Assembly (NCBI GenBank): GCA_050043005.1 | Contig: JBHJIZ010000060.1 | Location: 1-64,000 of the forward strand | Direction of reading: 5' to 3' | DNA length: 64,000 bases | Origin: Thermohalobaculum sp050043005 | Lineage (GTDB): Bacteria; Pseudomonadota; Alphaproteobacteria; Rhodobacterales; Rhodobacteraceae | Part shown: piece by piece, positions 43,140 through 51,874 of the stretch | Numbering within the stretch: position 1 is the first letter of the stretch | Layout of the letters: each line of letters starts with the position of its first letter | The notes under the pieces: model-generated | The model's database searches: none | What the model saw: the letters and a program-made list of their open reading frames with translations, nothing else | Told to the model about the DNA's origin: nothing | Made by a program: the position numbers and the translations under genes

Positions 43140-43633
43140 CCGTCCCGTCCTACCTCATCGCGGCGATGATCGCGCTTGGGTCCGTCCAGTCGTGGGCTGC
43201 ATCGCCAAGTTATGAGATAGATGGCAAACACTTCGACGCAGTCAACGAGCCTACCTATTCGATTGGCCCGGACGGCACCGTCGATTGGTACACGGCCGAA
43301 GGATACGCCGCCTACCACCGCAGTTGCCAGGGGTGCCATGGGCCGCGCGGTGAAGGATCACCGCTTGGCGCCGGGCTGTTGGATGGGCTCCGCACCCAGA
43401 CTTATCTCGACTTTCTGGATGCCGTCACGAACGGTCGGATCGCGCACCGGGACGGCACGGCCCGCATTATGCCCGCGTTCGGAACCGTGCCGGACGTCTT
43501 CTGCCGGATCGATGCGATTTTCATCTATCTCCGGGCCGAGGCCGCAGACGCACTGCCCGATACATCACCATTGGCAAGCGCCAATGCCGGGACCACAGCC
43601 GCCGAGGATCTCGCCACCTGCCTCGCCGAATAG
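43136..43633 (+). CDS. Methanol-metabolism-related 4-Cys c-type cytochrome
   Basis: A 165-residue periplasmic cytochrome with a leader ending near WAA-S. It has one haem motif (CQGCH) and two further cysteines (DVFCRID and the C-terminal ATCLAE), four in all, matching the 4-Cys cytochrome group found in methanol-oxidation clusters. The start is a GTG that overlaps the stop of the metallohydrolase gene (GTGA) after GGGAAGA, so the two are coupled. No xoxF or mxaF is in the window. Confidence 0.85.
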   Translation: MTVPSYLIAAMIALGSVQSWAASPSYEIDGKHFDAVNEPTYSIGPDGTVDWYTAEGYAAYHRSCQGCHGPRGEGSPLGAGLLDGLRTQTYLDFLDAVTNGRIAHRDGTARIMPAFGTVPDVFCRIDAIFIYLRAEAADALPDTSPLASANAGTTAAEDLATCLAE

Positions 43634-43636
43634 CGG

Positions 43637-44716
43637 CTATTCAGCCATCTCCGCCCGGATCTGCTGACGCAGCACGTCAATCGGCATTGGTTTGCCGTCG
43701 CGCCGGAAACACCAGTACGTCCATCCATTGCAGGACGGCGCGCCTTGCAGTTCCGCGCCCACCTTATGAATCGCGCCCGTCACGCTCTCGGCCACCAGCG
43801 TCCCGTCGGCCCGAACCTTGGCTGTGTGCCGTCCGTTCATCGATTCCAGGACATCACCAGGCTCCAGCAGCCTCCGCTCCACAAGCTGCCCGAACGGCAC
43901 CCGAGGTTCTGCCCGTTTTCCGCGCGTGACCGCCAGCGCCTTGGCCTCGCCACGCTTGACGTCCGCAATCCGCTTGCGCGCAACGTCGATGTAATCACGC
44001 TCGCGCTCGATCCCGATCCACTTGCGCCCAAGCCGCTTGGCCACAGCGCCGGTGGTACCTGTCCCAAAGAACGGATCCAGCACGACATCGCCGACCTGCG
44101 TGGTCCCGACCAGCACACGGTGCAGCAGAGCCTCAGGCTTCTGGGTCGGATGCGCCTTGGCGCCATCCTTGCCCTTTAGCCGCTCGCCACCCGAACAAAT
44201 CGGCAGCAACCAGTCCGAGCGCATCTGGATCCCGTCATTCAGTTCTTTCAGCGCGTCGTAGTTGAACGTCGGCCTCGCACCTTCATGCGGCGCGGCCCAG
44301 ATCAGCGTCTCATGCGCGTTGGTCAGCCGCTTGCCACGGAAATTCGGCATCGGGTTGGTCTTGCGCCAGACCACGTCGTTCAAGATCCAGTACCCCAGAT
44401 CCTGCAGCGCCGTGCCCAGGCGGAACACGTTGTGATAGCTGCCAATCACCCAGATCGCACCGTCAGGCTTCAGGACGCGCTTCGCCTCGGCCAGCCAGCC
44501 CCGCGTGAACCGGTCATAGACGGCAAAGCTGTCGAACTGGTCCCAGGCATCGTCGACGGCATCCACCCGACTGTTGTTCGGGCGATGCAGATCCCCCTTC
44601 AGTTGCAGATTGTACGGCGGATCCGCGAAGATCAGATCCACCGAAGCATCGGGCAAGGTCTTCATCGCGGCGATGCTGTCGCCTTCGATGATCCGGTCCG
44701 TCACCAGTTCCGTCAT
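43637..44716 (-). CDS. ccrM: Cell-cycle regulated adenine methyltransferase CcrM (GANTC)
   Basis: A 359-residue N6-adenine DNA methyltransferase of the beta class. The catalytic DPPY is at residues 32-35 (FADPPYNLQLKGDLHRPN), and the AdoMet motif FFGTGTTGAVAKRLGRKW lies near residue 215. The C-terminal RAMA extension (from about residue 265, EPGDVLESMNG ... GAPSCNGWTYWC) is the hallmark of CcrM. It methylates GANTC and links replication to transcription in alphaproteobacteria. Four GANTC sites crowd the region just upstream of its start. It is downstream of rnhB on the same strand. Confidence 0.97.
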   Translation of the reverse strand: MTELVTDRIIEGDSIAAMKTLPDASVDLIFADPPYNLQLKGDLHRPNNSRVDAVDDAWDQFDSFAVYDRFTRGWLAEAKRVLKPDGAIWVIGSYHNVFRLGTALQDLGYWILNDVVWRKTNPMPNFRGKRLTNAHETLIWAAPHEGARPTFNYDALKELNDGIQMRSDWLLPICSGGERLKGKDGAKAHPTQKPEALLHRVLVGTTQVGDVVLDPFFGTGTTGAVAKRLGRKWIGIERERDYIDVARKRIADVKRGEAKALAVTRGKRAEPRVPFGQLVERRLLEPGDVLESMNGRHTAKVRADGTLVAESVTGAIHKVGAELQGAPSCNGWTYWCFRRDGKPMPIDVLRQQIRAEMAE

Positions 44717-44728
44717 TCTGCACTCCCT

Positions 44729-44782
44729 GATTCGGAGGCAAGATGAGTCAAACGCGATTCCACGTCAATCGCATTTTGAATC
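44729..44782. promoter_or_regulatory. Cluster of four GANTC sites upstream of ccrM
   Basis: GATTC (44729), GAGTC (44745), GATTC (44756) and GAATC (44778) lie within 54 bases between rnhB and ccrM, the first 12 bases from the ccrM start. As CcrM methylates GANTC, the gene is probably controlled by its own product's methylation state, as in Caulobacter. Confidence 0.6.
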
Positions 44783-44792
44783 AATAGCTTAT

Positions 44793-45395
44793 TTAAGTTT
44801 CCTCACCCAATATCTTGTATATAGGCTTGAAGGAACGCCTATGATGCGGGGTCACGCCCAGACGGTCCAGCCCCGCTTGGTGTGCGGCAGTGCCGTAACC
44901 TTGATTGGTCTCCCATCCGTATCCGGGGTGTTGCACGGCCAAGTCCGCCATGATCCGGTCGCGCGTCACCTTGGCAATGATCGACGCCGCAGCAATCGAC
45001 AGGCTCAGCCCGTCGCCACCCACGACTGCCCGCGCCGGATGGACCATATTGTGCGGCACGAACCGCCCATCGATCAGCAGGAACGCCGGTTCCGACCCCA
45101 AAGCCTCGACCGCACGCGCCATCGCCAGATCGTTGGCCCGGGCAATGTTCAGCCGGCCGACCTCCTCGACCGAGCCGACACCGACGCCGACCCGAGCCTG
45201 CTGCCGGATCAGATCGAACAGCAACGCACGCCGTTTCGCCGTCAGCTTCTTTGAGTCATTCAAACCCTCCGGCACCGCGGCACGATCAAGGATCACCGCC
45301 GCCGCCACGACCGGTCCGGCCCAGGGTCCGCGCCCGGCCTCGTCGACACCCGCCACGGGTGCCGGGTACTGATCCTCAATCTCGAAGCTCGGCAT
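44793..45395 (-). CDS. rnhB: Ribonuclease HII
   Basis: This 200-residue enzyme cuts RNA in RNA-DNA hybrids and removes single ribonucleotides. The catalytic acids are in GVDEAGRGPWAGPVVAAAV, FLLIDGRF and the SIIAKVTRDRIM region; the C-terminal GYGTAAHQAGLDRLGVTPHHR is typical. The length is normal. The frame is open upstream, but ATG 45395 (MPSFEIEDQ) fits family alignments best. The ccrM gene follows 76 bases downstream. Confidence 0.96.
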   Translation of the reverse strand: MPSFEIEDQYPAPVAGVDEAGRGPWAGPVVAAAVILDRAAVPEGLNDSKKLTAKRRALLFDLIRQQARVGVGVGSVEEVGRLNIARANDLAMARAVEALGSEPAFLLIDGRFVPHNMVHPARAVVGGDGLSLSIAAASIIAKVTRDRIMADLAVQHPGYGWETNQGYGTAAHQAGLDRLGVTPHHRRSFKPIYKILGEET

Positions 45396-45594
45396 GGCCC
45401 GAACTTTCCAACCCATCGCAAGAATGACAAGTGATTTCAGCGCGCCAGCGCGCATTGGTGATCTTTCATCGCAACAGTACGCGCTCGGGCACAAGCCGAG
45501 TCCGCGTTGTTACCAAAGCGGTATCAAAGGACTACGTTTGGACTACTCTTGCGGTATTAAATTGGGGTGCCTTTGGGGACAGCACCACCCGGCG

Positions 45595-46683
45595 TCAGAT
45601 CCCAAGGCTCAACTGATCTCCAGACCGCGGAGGCACCCGGAACAGATCAGTGCGCAAGCGCACCCGATCCTTATCCAATCCGAATTTCTTCCGCGCCAGC
45701 TCGAACCGGCGGGCAATCAACGTGGCGTACACACCTTCTCCGCGAAGTCTCTTAAACCACTGGGAATCATATGATTTTCCACCATGCATCTCACGCACTC
45801 GATTCATGATCTTGGTCGCACGATCAGGATATTCCCGCTCGAGCCAATCCTCGAACAACGGGGCCACCTCCAGCGGCAGCCTTAGCATGATGAAGGTCGC
45901 GAAGTCCGCTCCGGCCTCGGCACCGGCCCGCAATAGGTGCTCGATCTCATGGTCAGTTAACCCTGGGATAATAGGAGCTAATCCAATGCCCGTGGGTACT
46001 CCACTGCGCGTCAAGTCCCGCACCATTGCCAGTCGGCGGGCCGGTGCGGCGCAGCGCGGCTCCATCGACCGGCTCAGACGGTTGTCGAGGCTCGTCAGGG
46101 ATACCGTCACGCGGACCAGATCCTCCCGCGCCATCTTACGCAAGATGTCGACATCGCGCGTCAGCAGCGTTCCCTTCGTTGTGATCGTCACCGGATGGCG
46201 GTGCTCCCACAACACCTCGAGCACCGCGCGCATGATCCGCCAGTCCTTTTCGACCGGCTGATACGGATCGGTGTTTGTGCCGATCGCAATGGGCGCCACC
46301 ATGTAGCCGGGCTTACGCAGAACCTCGGCCAGCAGGTCGGCGGCATTCGGTTTGGCGAGTAGACGCGTCTCGAAGTCCAGCCCCGGCGAGAAGCCAAGAT
46401 GCGCGTGGGTTGGCCGGGCGAAGCAATAGATGCAGCCGTGTTCGCAGCCCCTGTATGGGTTGATCGAGCGGTCGAACGGCACATCGGGCGAGGTGTTCCT
46501 TGCCAGCACGGTGCGAGAGCTGTCGATGTCGACACGCGTGCGCACTGGCGCGTCCGACTCACGCGCCCAGCCATCGTCGGTGCGCGCGGCACGCAGGCGC
46601 TCGAACCGGTTGTCGGGGTTCGACCCCGCCCCACGGCCGCGGCGGCGTTCCGGCTCGATCGAATCTCCCAGCAGGTCGGACAC
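45595..46683 (-). CDS. PA0069-type radical SAM protein
   Basis: A 362-residue radical S-adenosylmethionine protein. The cluster-binding cysteines are in YRGCEHGCIYCFARP (CX3CX2C), and the flanking NPYRGCEHGC and APIAIGTNTDPYQPVEK identify the PA0069/SplB-like group, whose reaction is unknown (spore photoproduct lyase is the nearest characterised relative). I start it at GTG 46683 because of the perfect CAGGGAGAATCGT site; the frame is open 20 codons upstream. Confidence 0.9.
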   Translation of the reverse strand: MSDLLGDSIEPERRRGRGAGSNPDNRFERLRAARTDDGWARESDAPVRTRVDIDSSRTVLARNTSPDVPFDRSINPYRGCEHGCIYCFARPTHAHLGFSPGLDFETRLLAKPNAADLLAEVLRKPGYMVAPIAIGTNTDPYQPVEKDWRIMRAVLEVLWEHRHPVTITTKGTLLTRDVDILRKMAREDLVRVTVSLTSLDNRLSRSMEPRCAAPARRLAMVRDLTRSGVPTGIGLAPIIPGLTDHEIEHLLRAGAEAGADFATFIMLRLPLEVAPLFEDWLEREYPDRATKIMNRVREMHGGKSYDSQWFKRLRGEGVYATLIARRFELARKKFGLDKDRVRLRTDLFRVPPRSGDQLSLGI

Positions 46684-46794
46684 ACGATTCTCCCTGACGA
46701 TAAAGAGAACATTAATAGAACATTTGTGAGTCGCACAAGCCACGCCTTCACGTGATGACGCGGCTCGGATAGACAGGCATCATGGGAGGTCCGC

Positions 46795-47988
46795 ATGCAA
46801 GAAGACGCGAAAGCACTGGCTGATGCCTTTGATCTGACACGACTTTCTCCCGAGTTTGCGCAGGATCCGTTCCCGACCTATCGGGCACTGCTGGCTCATG
46901 CACCAGTGAAGCGTTTCCAGGACGGCTCGGTCATGGTTGCGCGCTACGCTGATCTGGTGCGGATCTACCGCGACACGCAGACGTTCTCCTCCGACAAGAA
47001 GGCCGAGTTCCTGCCGAAATACGGTGACACGGCGCTCTACCGGCATCACACGACCTCACTGGTCTTCAACGACCCGCCATTGCACACCAGGGTCCGGCGG
47101 ATCATGTCGGGCGCGTTGACGCCCCGGGCCATCGCCGCCATGGAACCGGGCCTCGTAGCACTGGTCGACCGTTTGCTCGACACCCTGCCCGATCCGTGCG
47201 ATCTGATCGAGCACTACGCCTCGGCAATCCCGGTCGAGGTCATCGGCAATCTGTTCGATATCCCGCGCGAGGAACGCGGCCCCTTGCGCGACTGGTCGCT
47301 TGCGATTCTCGGCGCCTTGGAGCCGGTGCTCACGCTGGAGCAACACCAGCTGGGAAATACAGCCGTTAGCGCGTTCAGCGGCTATCTGCGCGATCTCGTG
47401 GCGCGACGGCGCAAGTCGCCCGGAGACCCGGAAACAGATGTCCTCACGCGCCTAATGCAGGGCGATCGCGGCGAGCACCTGACCGAAGACGAGCTTCTCC
47501 AGAACTGCATCTTCATCCTGAACGCCGGGCACGAGACCACAACCAACCTGATCGGCAGTGCATTGGACCTGTTCCTGGACTTCCCGGCAGAACGCGCGCG
47601 GCTGCTTGCAGATCCCACCCTGATCGACAGCGCCGTCGAAGAAGTCCTGAGACACCAGAGCTCAAACCAGCTCGGCAACCGGATCACGACTAAATCTCGT
47701 GAACTCAGCGGCTTGCAACTTGAAGCTGGAACCCGGGTTCACCTCCTGATGGGCGCTGCCAATCGCGACCCGGAACAGTTCATCGACCCCGAGCGGTTCA
47801 ACATTGCACGCACACCAAACCGTCATCTGGCCTTCGCGGGAGGACCCCATGTGTGCCTTGGCCTGACGCTTGCGCGGATGGAGGGCAAGATCGCCATCGA
47901 GCGGTTCCTGACACGATATCCGGACTATAGTCGCGACGGGTCAGGCACGCGCACGGGACGTGTCCGCTTTCGCGGTTTCTCGCATTAG
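46795..47988 (+). CDS. Cytochrome P450
   Basis: A 397-residue soluble bacterial P450. The haem-thiolate Cys354 lies in FAGGPHVCLGLTLARME, the I-helix oxygen motif is AGHETTTN, and the K-helix ExxR is in EEVLRHQ. Arrangement and length match the class I bacterial enzymes fed by ferredoxin and reductase; neither is encoded beside it. The substrate is unknown. GGGAGGTCCGC precedes the ATG. It is divergent from the radical SAM gene. Confidence 0.96.
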   Translation: MQEDAKALADAFDLTRLSPEFAQDPFPTYRALLAHAPVKRFQDGSVMVARYADLVRIYRDTQTFSSDKKAEFLPKYGDTALYRHHTTSLVFNDPPLHTRVRRIMSGALTPRAIAAMEPGLVALVDRLLDTLPDPCDLIEHYASAIPVEVIGNLFDIPREERGPLRDWSLAILGALEPVLTLEQHQLGNTAVSAFSGYLRDLVARRRKSPGDPETDVLTRLMQGDRGEHLTEDELLQNCIFILNAGHETTTNLIGSALDLFLDFPAERARLLADPTLIDSAVEEVLRHQSSNQLGNRITTKSRELSGLQLEAGTRVHLLMGAANRDPEQFIDPERFNIARTPNRHLAFAGGPHVCLGLTLARMEGKIAIERFLTRYPDYSRDGSGTRTGRVRFRGFSH

Positions 47989-48011
47989 CCCGTGAGGCTG
48001 GGCCTCTGACG

Positions 48012-48374
48012 TCAGACTGCCGTCAGGACAGCAGCGACCCGGCGATCTTCCGTCAACAGGACATTGTAGGTCCGGCAGGCCGACGGCGTGGACATCAGAT
48101 CCAGCCCAATCCCAGCCTCGTCCAGGGACGTGCGCACGTCGCGCGGCAGAGGCGCCACATCGTCACCCATTCCGATCAGCAGTACGTCCAGTGTTCCCGC
48201 CGCATCCAGCACAGGCGCCATTGCCTCGACCGTGATCACCCCGGAAAATGAAAGCGTCACCTCCGGCAGCAGGATCACGGACCCAGGTTGCCAGACGCCG
48301 CCCAGACGGAAGCCGCCCGGCCCGTAACCATCGACCGGGGGACGTGCCTCGTAATCGATCTCGATCATGCGCAT
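48012..48374 (-). CDS. Mth938-like (DUF498) protein
   Basis: A 120-residue protein of the Mth938/NDUFAF3 fold. YGPGGFRLGGVWQPGSVILLP and the central LDVLLIGMGDDVAPLP are typical, as is the C-terminal ACRTYNVLLTEDRRVAAVL. The mitochondrial relative helps complex I assembly; the bacterial role is not known. It is the last gene of a yajC-secDF-Mth938 run, 19 bases after secDF, a placement I recall as common in alphaproteobacteria. Confidence 0.9.
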   Translation of the reverse strand: MRMIEIDYEARPPVDGYGPGGFRLGGVWQPGSVILLPEVTLSFSGVITVEAMAPVLDAAGTLDVLLIGMGDDVAPLPRDVRTSLDEAGIGLDLMSTPSACRTYNVLLTEDRRVAAVLTAV

Positions 48375-48393
48375 CGTCAGACCTCCCGGCGGG

Positions 48394-51033
48394 TCACACC
48401 TGCGCGCCGCCGAAGTTCGTGCCGGCGTTCTTCTCGGCCTGCGTGGTCCAGTCGCGCTTCACGCCGAACCACAGCAAGGCCGCAACGGCCACGAAGACCG
48501 AGGAATAGGTCCCGACAACAACGCCCCAGATCATCGCGAAGGTGAAACCCTTGATGACCTCTGGGCCCAACACGTACATGGCGACCAGGGCGATCAGGGT
48601 CGTGATCGACGTCATCAAGGTTCGGCTGAGCGTTTCGTTCAACGAGAGGTTCATCAACTCGACCAACGGCATCTGTTTGTATTTTCGCAGGTTCTCACGA
48701 ACTCGGTCGAAGACCACAACCGTATCGTTCAGCGAGTATCCAACGATGGTCAGAATTGCCGCAATGATGGCGAGGTTGAACTCGATCCCCGTGACCTCGA
48801 ACACGCCGATCGTCAGCGCCACATCGTGGACCAGAGCGATCACCGCAGCGAGGCCGAACTGCCACTCGAAGCGCAGCCAGATGTAGATCAGTACCGCCAG
48901 GACAGCGAGAATCACCGCAATGATCCCTGCTTGCAGCAACTCGCCCGACACCTTGGGGCCGACGAACTCAACGCGCCGGACCTCGGCGCCCGCGATCTGA
49001 GATTCAATCGTTTCCTCAACGGTTTGCGCGACGAGCTTGTTACCGGAATCCTCAGCCTGTGCTTCGACCCGGATCAGAACATCGCGCTCTGACCCGAAGT
49101 TCTGAACCGCGACCTCACCAAAGTTCAGGTCCGAGACCATGGCCCGGATCTCGCCCAGATCGGCTGTCTCCTGCGTCTGAACCTCGACCAGTGTGCCGCC
49201 CTTGAAGTCGATACCGAAGTTCAACCCAAGCACCGCAGCACCGCCAACCGATGACGCGACAAGCACGGCCGAAGCCATCGCCGCGATCCGTCGACCGCCC
49301 ATGAAGTTGATCTTCGTGCCTTGCGCGACCAGCCGGAAAAGGCCGATGTTGAGGGTTTTGGGTCGCACTGATTGCAGCCAGGAAGAAACCATGAAGCGCG
49401 TCACCAGTGTCGCCGTGAAGACCGACGTGATGATGCCGACGCCCAGCGTGACCGCGAAGCCCTTTACCGGGCCAGAGCCCATGGCGAACAAGATCACCGC
49501 CGCGATGAAGGTCGTGATATTGGCGTCGATGATGGCGGAAAAGGCCTGCTCGTATCCGCGTTCGACCGCGCGGGATGGAGACTTCTGCCCCTTCAGCTCC
49601 TCGCGTATGCGTTCAAAGATCAGCACGTTCGCGTCGACCGCCATACCAATGGTCAGCACAATTCCAGCGATGCCAGGCAAGGTCAGCGTCGCGCCGATGG
49701 CCGACAAGAACCCGAAGATCAGTGCGACGTTCACGATCAGAGCGATGTTGGCGAACAATCCAAAGCGGCCATAGGTCGTGCCCATGAAGATCAGAATGCC
49801 GACGAACGCGAGGATGGTCGCGAGCTTTCCGGCGGCGATGGAATCGGCGCCGAGATCGGGCCCAACCGTACGTTCCTCTTCGACCGAGATTGACGCCGGC
49901 AGCGCACCGGCACGCAGCAGGATCGCAAGGTTGGTGGCGCTCTCGACAGTAAAGTCACCCTCGATGAATCCAGACCCGCCCAGAATAGCGGATCGGATGC
50001 GCGGCGCCGTGATGACCACATTATCAAGGACGATCGCAAACAAGCGCCCCTGATTGGCAGCGGTGTACTCGCCGAAGATGCGTGCGCCATTGCTGTCGAA
50101 GCGAAAGTTGACCACCGGCAGGCCGTTGTCGGGGTTGAACCCCAGTTGCGCATCGACCAGACTTTCTCCCGAGAGCACAGGGCTCTCGTCGAGCAAAAAG
50201 CGCTGACCGTCCTCGTCCTCGACAATAATTTCGCCCGGCCCTGCACTGTCCGCGTCCGCGCCAAAGCCGACGACATCGTGGAAAGTCAGTTTTGCCGTCT
50301 TGCCGATGATCTCGAGCAATTCGGCAGACGAGGACAGGCCTGGCACCTGGATCAGAATGCGGCGGTCACCCTGGCGTTGGATTGCCGGTTCGCGTGTCCC
50401 GGTCTCGTCGATGCGCCGCCGCATGATCTCGAGCGACTGCGCCATGGTGCGACTGGTAATCTCGGTTTTGCCGGCCTCGCTGACCTCAAGTGTGTAACCG
50501 CCCGGGACTTCCGTCACCGTGAGGTCGCCTTGCCCCAGACCGGCGCCGCCGGTCATGAAGCCACCGCCGATGCCGCCGCCAATTGGCTGGGAGAGCCCGC
50601 GAAGGATCTCCCCTGCCCGCGCCTGATCAGCCGGGTTTGTGATCTCAACCCGAACGACATCGCCGTCGATCGCGATCTTTCGGCGGATCTGTTCGCGGCG
50701 CAGAGCGTCGAAAACCTCGCGCCGCAGGTTCAGGATACGCTCTGCCCAGACCTCCTCGACCTGCACTTCGACCAGCAAGTGCACACCGCCGCGCAGATCG
50801 AGACCCAGGTTGACGACATTCGGCGGCAGGAATGACGGCCAGCCAGCAACCTGTTCCTGCAACTCGGCCTGCGTTGGCTGATTCTCACCGCCATAACGGC
50901 CTGCCTCGAGCGCCGTAGACGCGCGAGACGCCTGGTCCGCAGACTCGTACCAAAGGTTCGGCATCGCGAACACGATGCCGAGCAGGCAGACCAGCAGGAT
51001 CGATATCTTCTTCCACGGGGCGAAGTAGAGCAT
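48394..51033 (-). CDS. secDF: SecD-SecF fusion protein translocase subunit
   Basis: An 879-residue inner-membrane protein that uses the proton gradient to help SecYEG pull proteins into the periplasm. The SecD half (residues about 1-555) has NLGLDLRGGVHLLVEV, the large periplasmic P1 domain and the helix block with GIVLTIGMAVDANVLIFERIREEL. The SecF half, from about residue 560, has LNFGIDFKGGTLVEV and GYSLNDTVVVFDRVRENLRK. There is no stop between them, so it is a true fusion with twelve helices. Most Rhodobacterales, as far as I recall, have separate genes. It lies between yajC and a Mth938-like gene. Confidence 0.95.
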   Translation of the reverse strand: MLYFAPWKKISILLVCLLGIVFAMPNLWYESADQASRASTALEAGRYGGENQPTQAELQEQVAGWPSFLPPNVVNLGLDLRGGVHLLVEVQVEEVWAERILNLRREVFDALRREQIRRKIAIDGDVVRVEITNPADQARAGEILRGLSQPIGGGIGGGFMTGGAGLGQGDLTVTEVPGGYTLEVSEAGKTEITSRTMAQSLEIMRRRIDETGTREPAIQRQGDRRILIQVPGLSSSAELLEIIGKTAKLTFHDVVGFGADADSAGPGEIIVEDEDGQRFLLDESPVLSGESLVDAQLGFNPDNGLPVVNFRFDSNGARIFGEYTAANQGRLFAIVLDNVVITAPRIRSAILGGSGFIEGDFTVESATNLAILLRAGALPASISVEEERTVGPDLGADSIAAGKLATILAFVGILIFMGTTYGRFGLFANIALIVNVALIFGFLSAIGATLTLPGIAGIVLTIGMAVDANVLIFERIREELKGQKSPSRAVERGYEQAFSAIIDANITTFIAAVILFAMGSGPVKGFAVTLGVGIITSVFTATLVTRFMVSSWLQSVRPKTLNIGLFRLVAQGTKINFMGGRRIAAMASAVLVASSVGGAAVLGLNFGIDFKGGTLVEVQTQETADLGEIRAMVSDLNFGEVAVQNFGSERDVLIRVEAQAEDSGNKLVAQTVEETIESQIAGAEVRRVEFVGPKVSGELLQAGIIAVILAVLAVLIYIWLRFEWQFGLAAVIALVHDVALTIGVFEVTGIEFNLAIIAAILTIVGYSLNDTVVVFDRVRENLRKYKQMPLVELMNLSLNETLSRTLMTSITTLIALVAMYVLGPEVIKGFTFAMIWGVVVGTYSSVFVAVAALLWFGVKRDWTTQAEKNAGTNFGGAQV

Positions 51034-51057
51034 GGGACAACGCCCCTCCTGTGTGGA

Positions 51058-51390
51058 CTAGCTGTCCTTGGCGGGTTCGGTCTTGGATGTGACCGTCTGG
51101 ATCGTCGAACGATAAAGCTTGACGCGAACATCCGGAGCGATCTCGACCTCGAGTTCCTCTTCGCCTTCCTTCACCTTCGTGACCTTGGCGACGATCCCGC
51201 CGGCCGTCACGATCTGATCGCCGCGGCGCAGCGCCTGGACCATATTGCGGTGCTCTTTCGCGCGCTTCTGCTGCGGACGGATCAGCAGGAAGTAGAAGAT
51301 CACGAAAATCAGAACGAGCGGAATAAGCGAGGTGATGAAATCACCGCCGGGCGCACCGGCGCCTTGGGCGTAGGCGGGAGTTATAAACAT
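51058..51390 (-). CDS. yajC: Preprotein translocase subunit YajC
   Basis: A 110-residue single-span membrane protein that joins SecDF in the holotranslocon. The membrane helix SLIPLVLIFVIFYFLLIRPQQKRAKEH and the following ALRRGDQIVTAGGIVAKVTKV are the family hallmark. It is the first gene of the yajC-secDF operon, 24 bases before secDF. About 345 bases without a large gene lie upstream. Confidence 0.96.
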   Translation of the reverse strand: MFITPAYAQGAGAPGGDFITSLIPLVLIFVIFYFLLIRPQQKRAKEHRNMVQALRRGDQIVTAGGIVAKVTKVKEGEEELEVEIAPDVRVKLYRSTIQTVTSKTEPAKDS

Positions 51391-51735
51391 TTGTCTCTCG
51401 TGTGTTCTTGGGGCCGCGGCCCTGTTCGCTGCGGGGTATATACGGGCGCTCTGCCATGATGCAAGGAACGCAGCGGGAACGCACGCACGTCAATTCTCTT
51501 GCGTGACCATATTAATGCTTGGCGATATTCATACGTGGTCATCATCGCGAGAGCATGAGCGGACAATTACCATTCAGTGGGATGATCTGCCTCGTGATGA
51601 AACGGTTTTTCCACCATTAACGTCCCATTAGGGAACAAGTGTACAGAAATGTCGCACCTCTGGCATAAGCTAGGGGATACGAGACGCGGACCGCCTGCCC
51701 CAGGGCGCCGTCCGGAGATGCAGAGGAGCAACTCC
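51391..51735. other. Promoter region between yajC and a 26-codon ORF
   Basis: About 345 bases with no gene of ordinary length. It must hold the yajC promoter (minus) and the leader of the small ORF at 51736 (plus). A separated inverted repeat TGACCA / TGGTCA (51504-51509 with 51536-51541) is visible but unremarkable. Confidence 0.5.
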
Positions 51736-51816
51736 ATGCAAAGAATTTATGTGATCGCGCCAGCAATGGGTATGACCGCGTATCTCGCGTTGATGGCCAC
51801 GATCTTCATCATGTGA
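51736..51816 (+). CDS. 26-residue hydrophobic small protein
   Basis: A short frame from ATG 51736 to TGA 51814-51816. It begins MQRIYVIAPAMG and continues as one uncharged hydrophobic helix ending IFIM, so it would be a single-span membrane miniprotein. It is preceded by CAGAGGAGCAACTCC, an excellent ribosome site with good spacing, in an otherwise empty 480-base gap. I do not recognise it. It could be a subunit-like miniprotein (compare CydX) or a leader peptide. Confidence 0.55.
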   Translation: MQRIYVIAPAMGMTAYLALMATIFIM

Positions 51817-51874
51817 CACAGGGTTTCGCGCCGGATCGGTCGCCGGCACGAAGACATAAGCGACTGGCCGTCGA

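Noticed and set aside
44780..44800. CtrA site (TTAA-N7-TTAA) upstream of ccrM
   Set aside because: Only one half (TTAA) is present; the other reads ATTG, too weak to claim.
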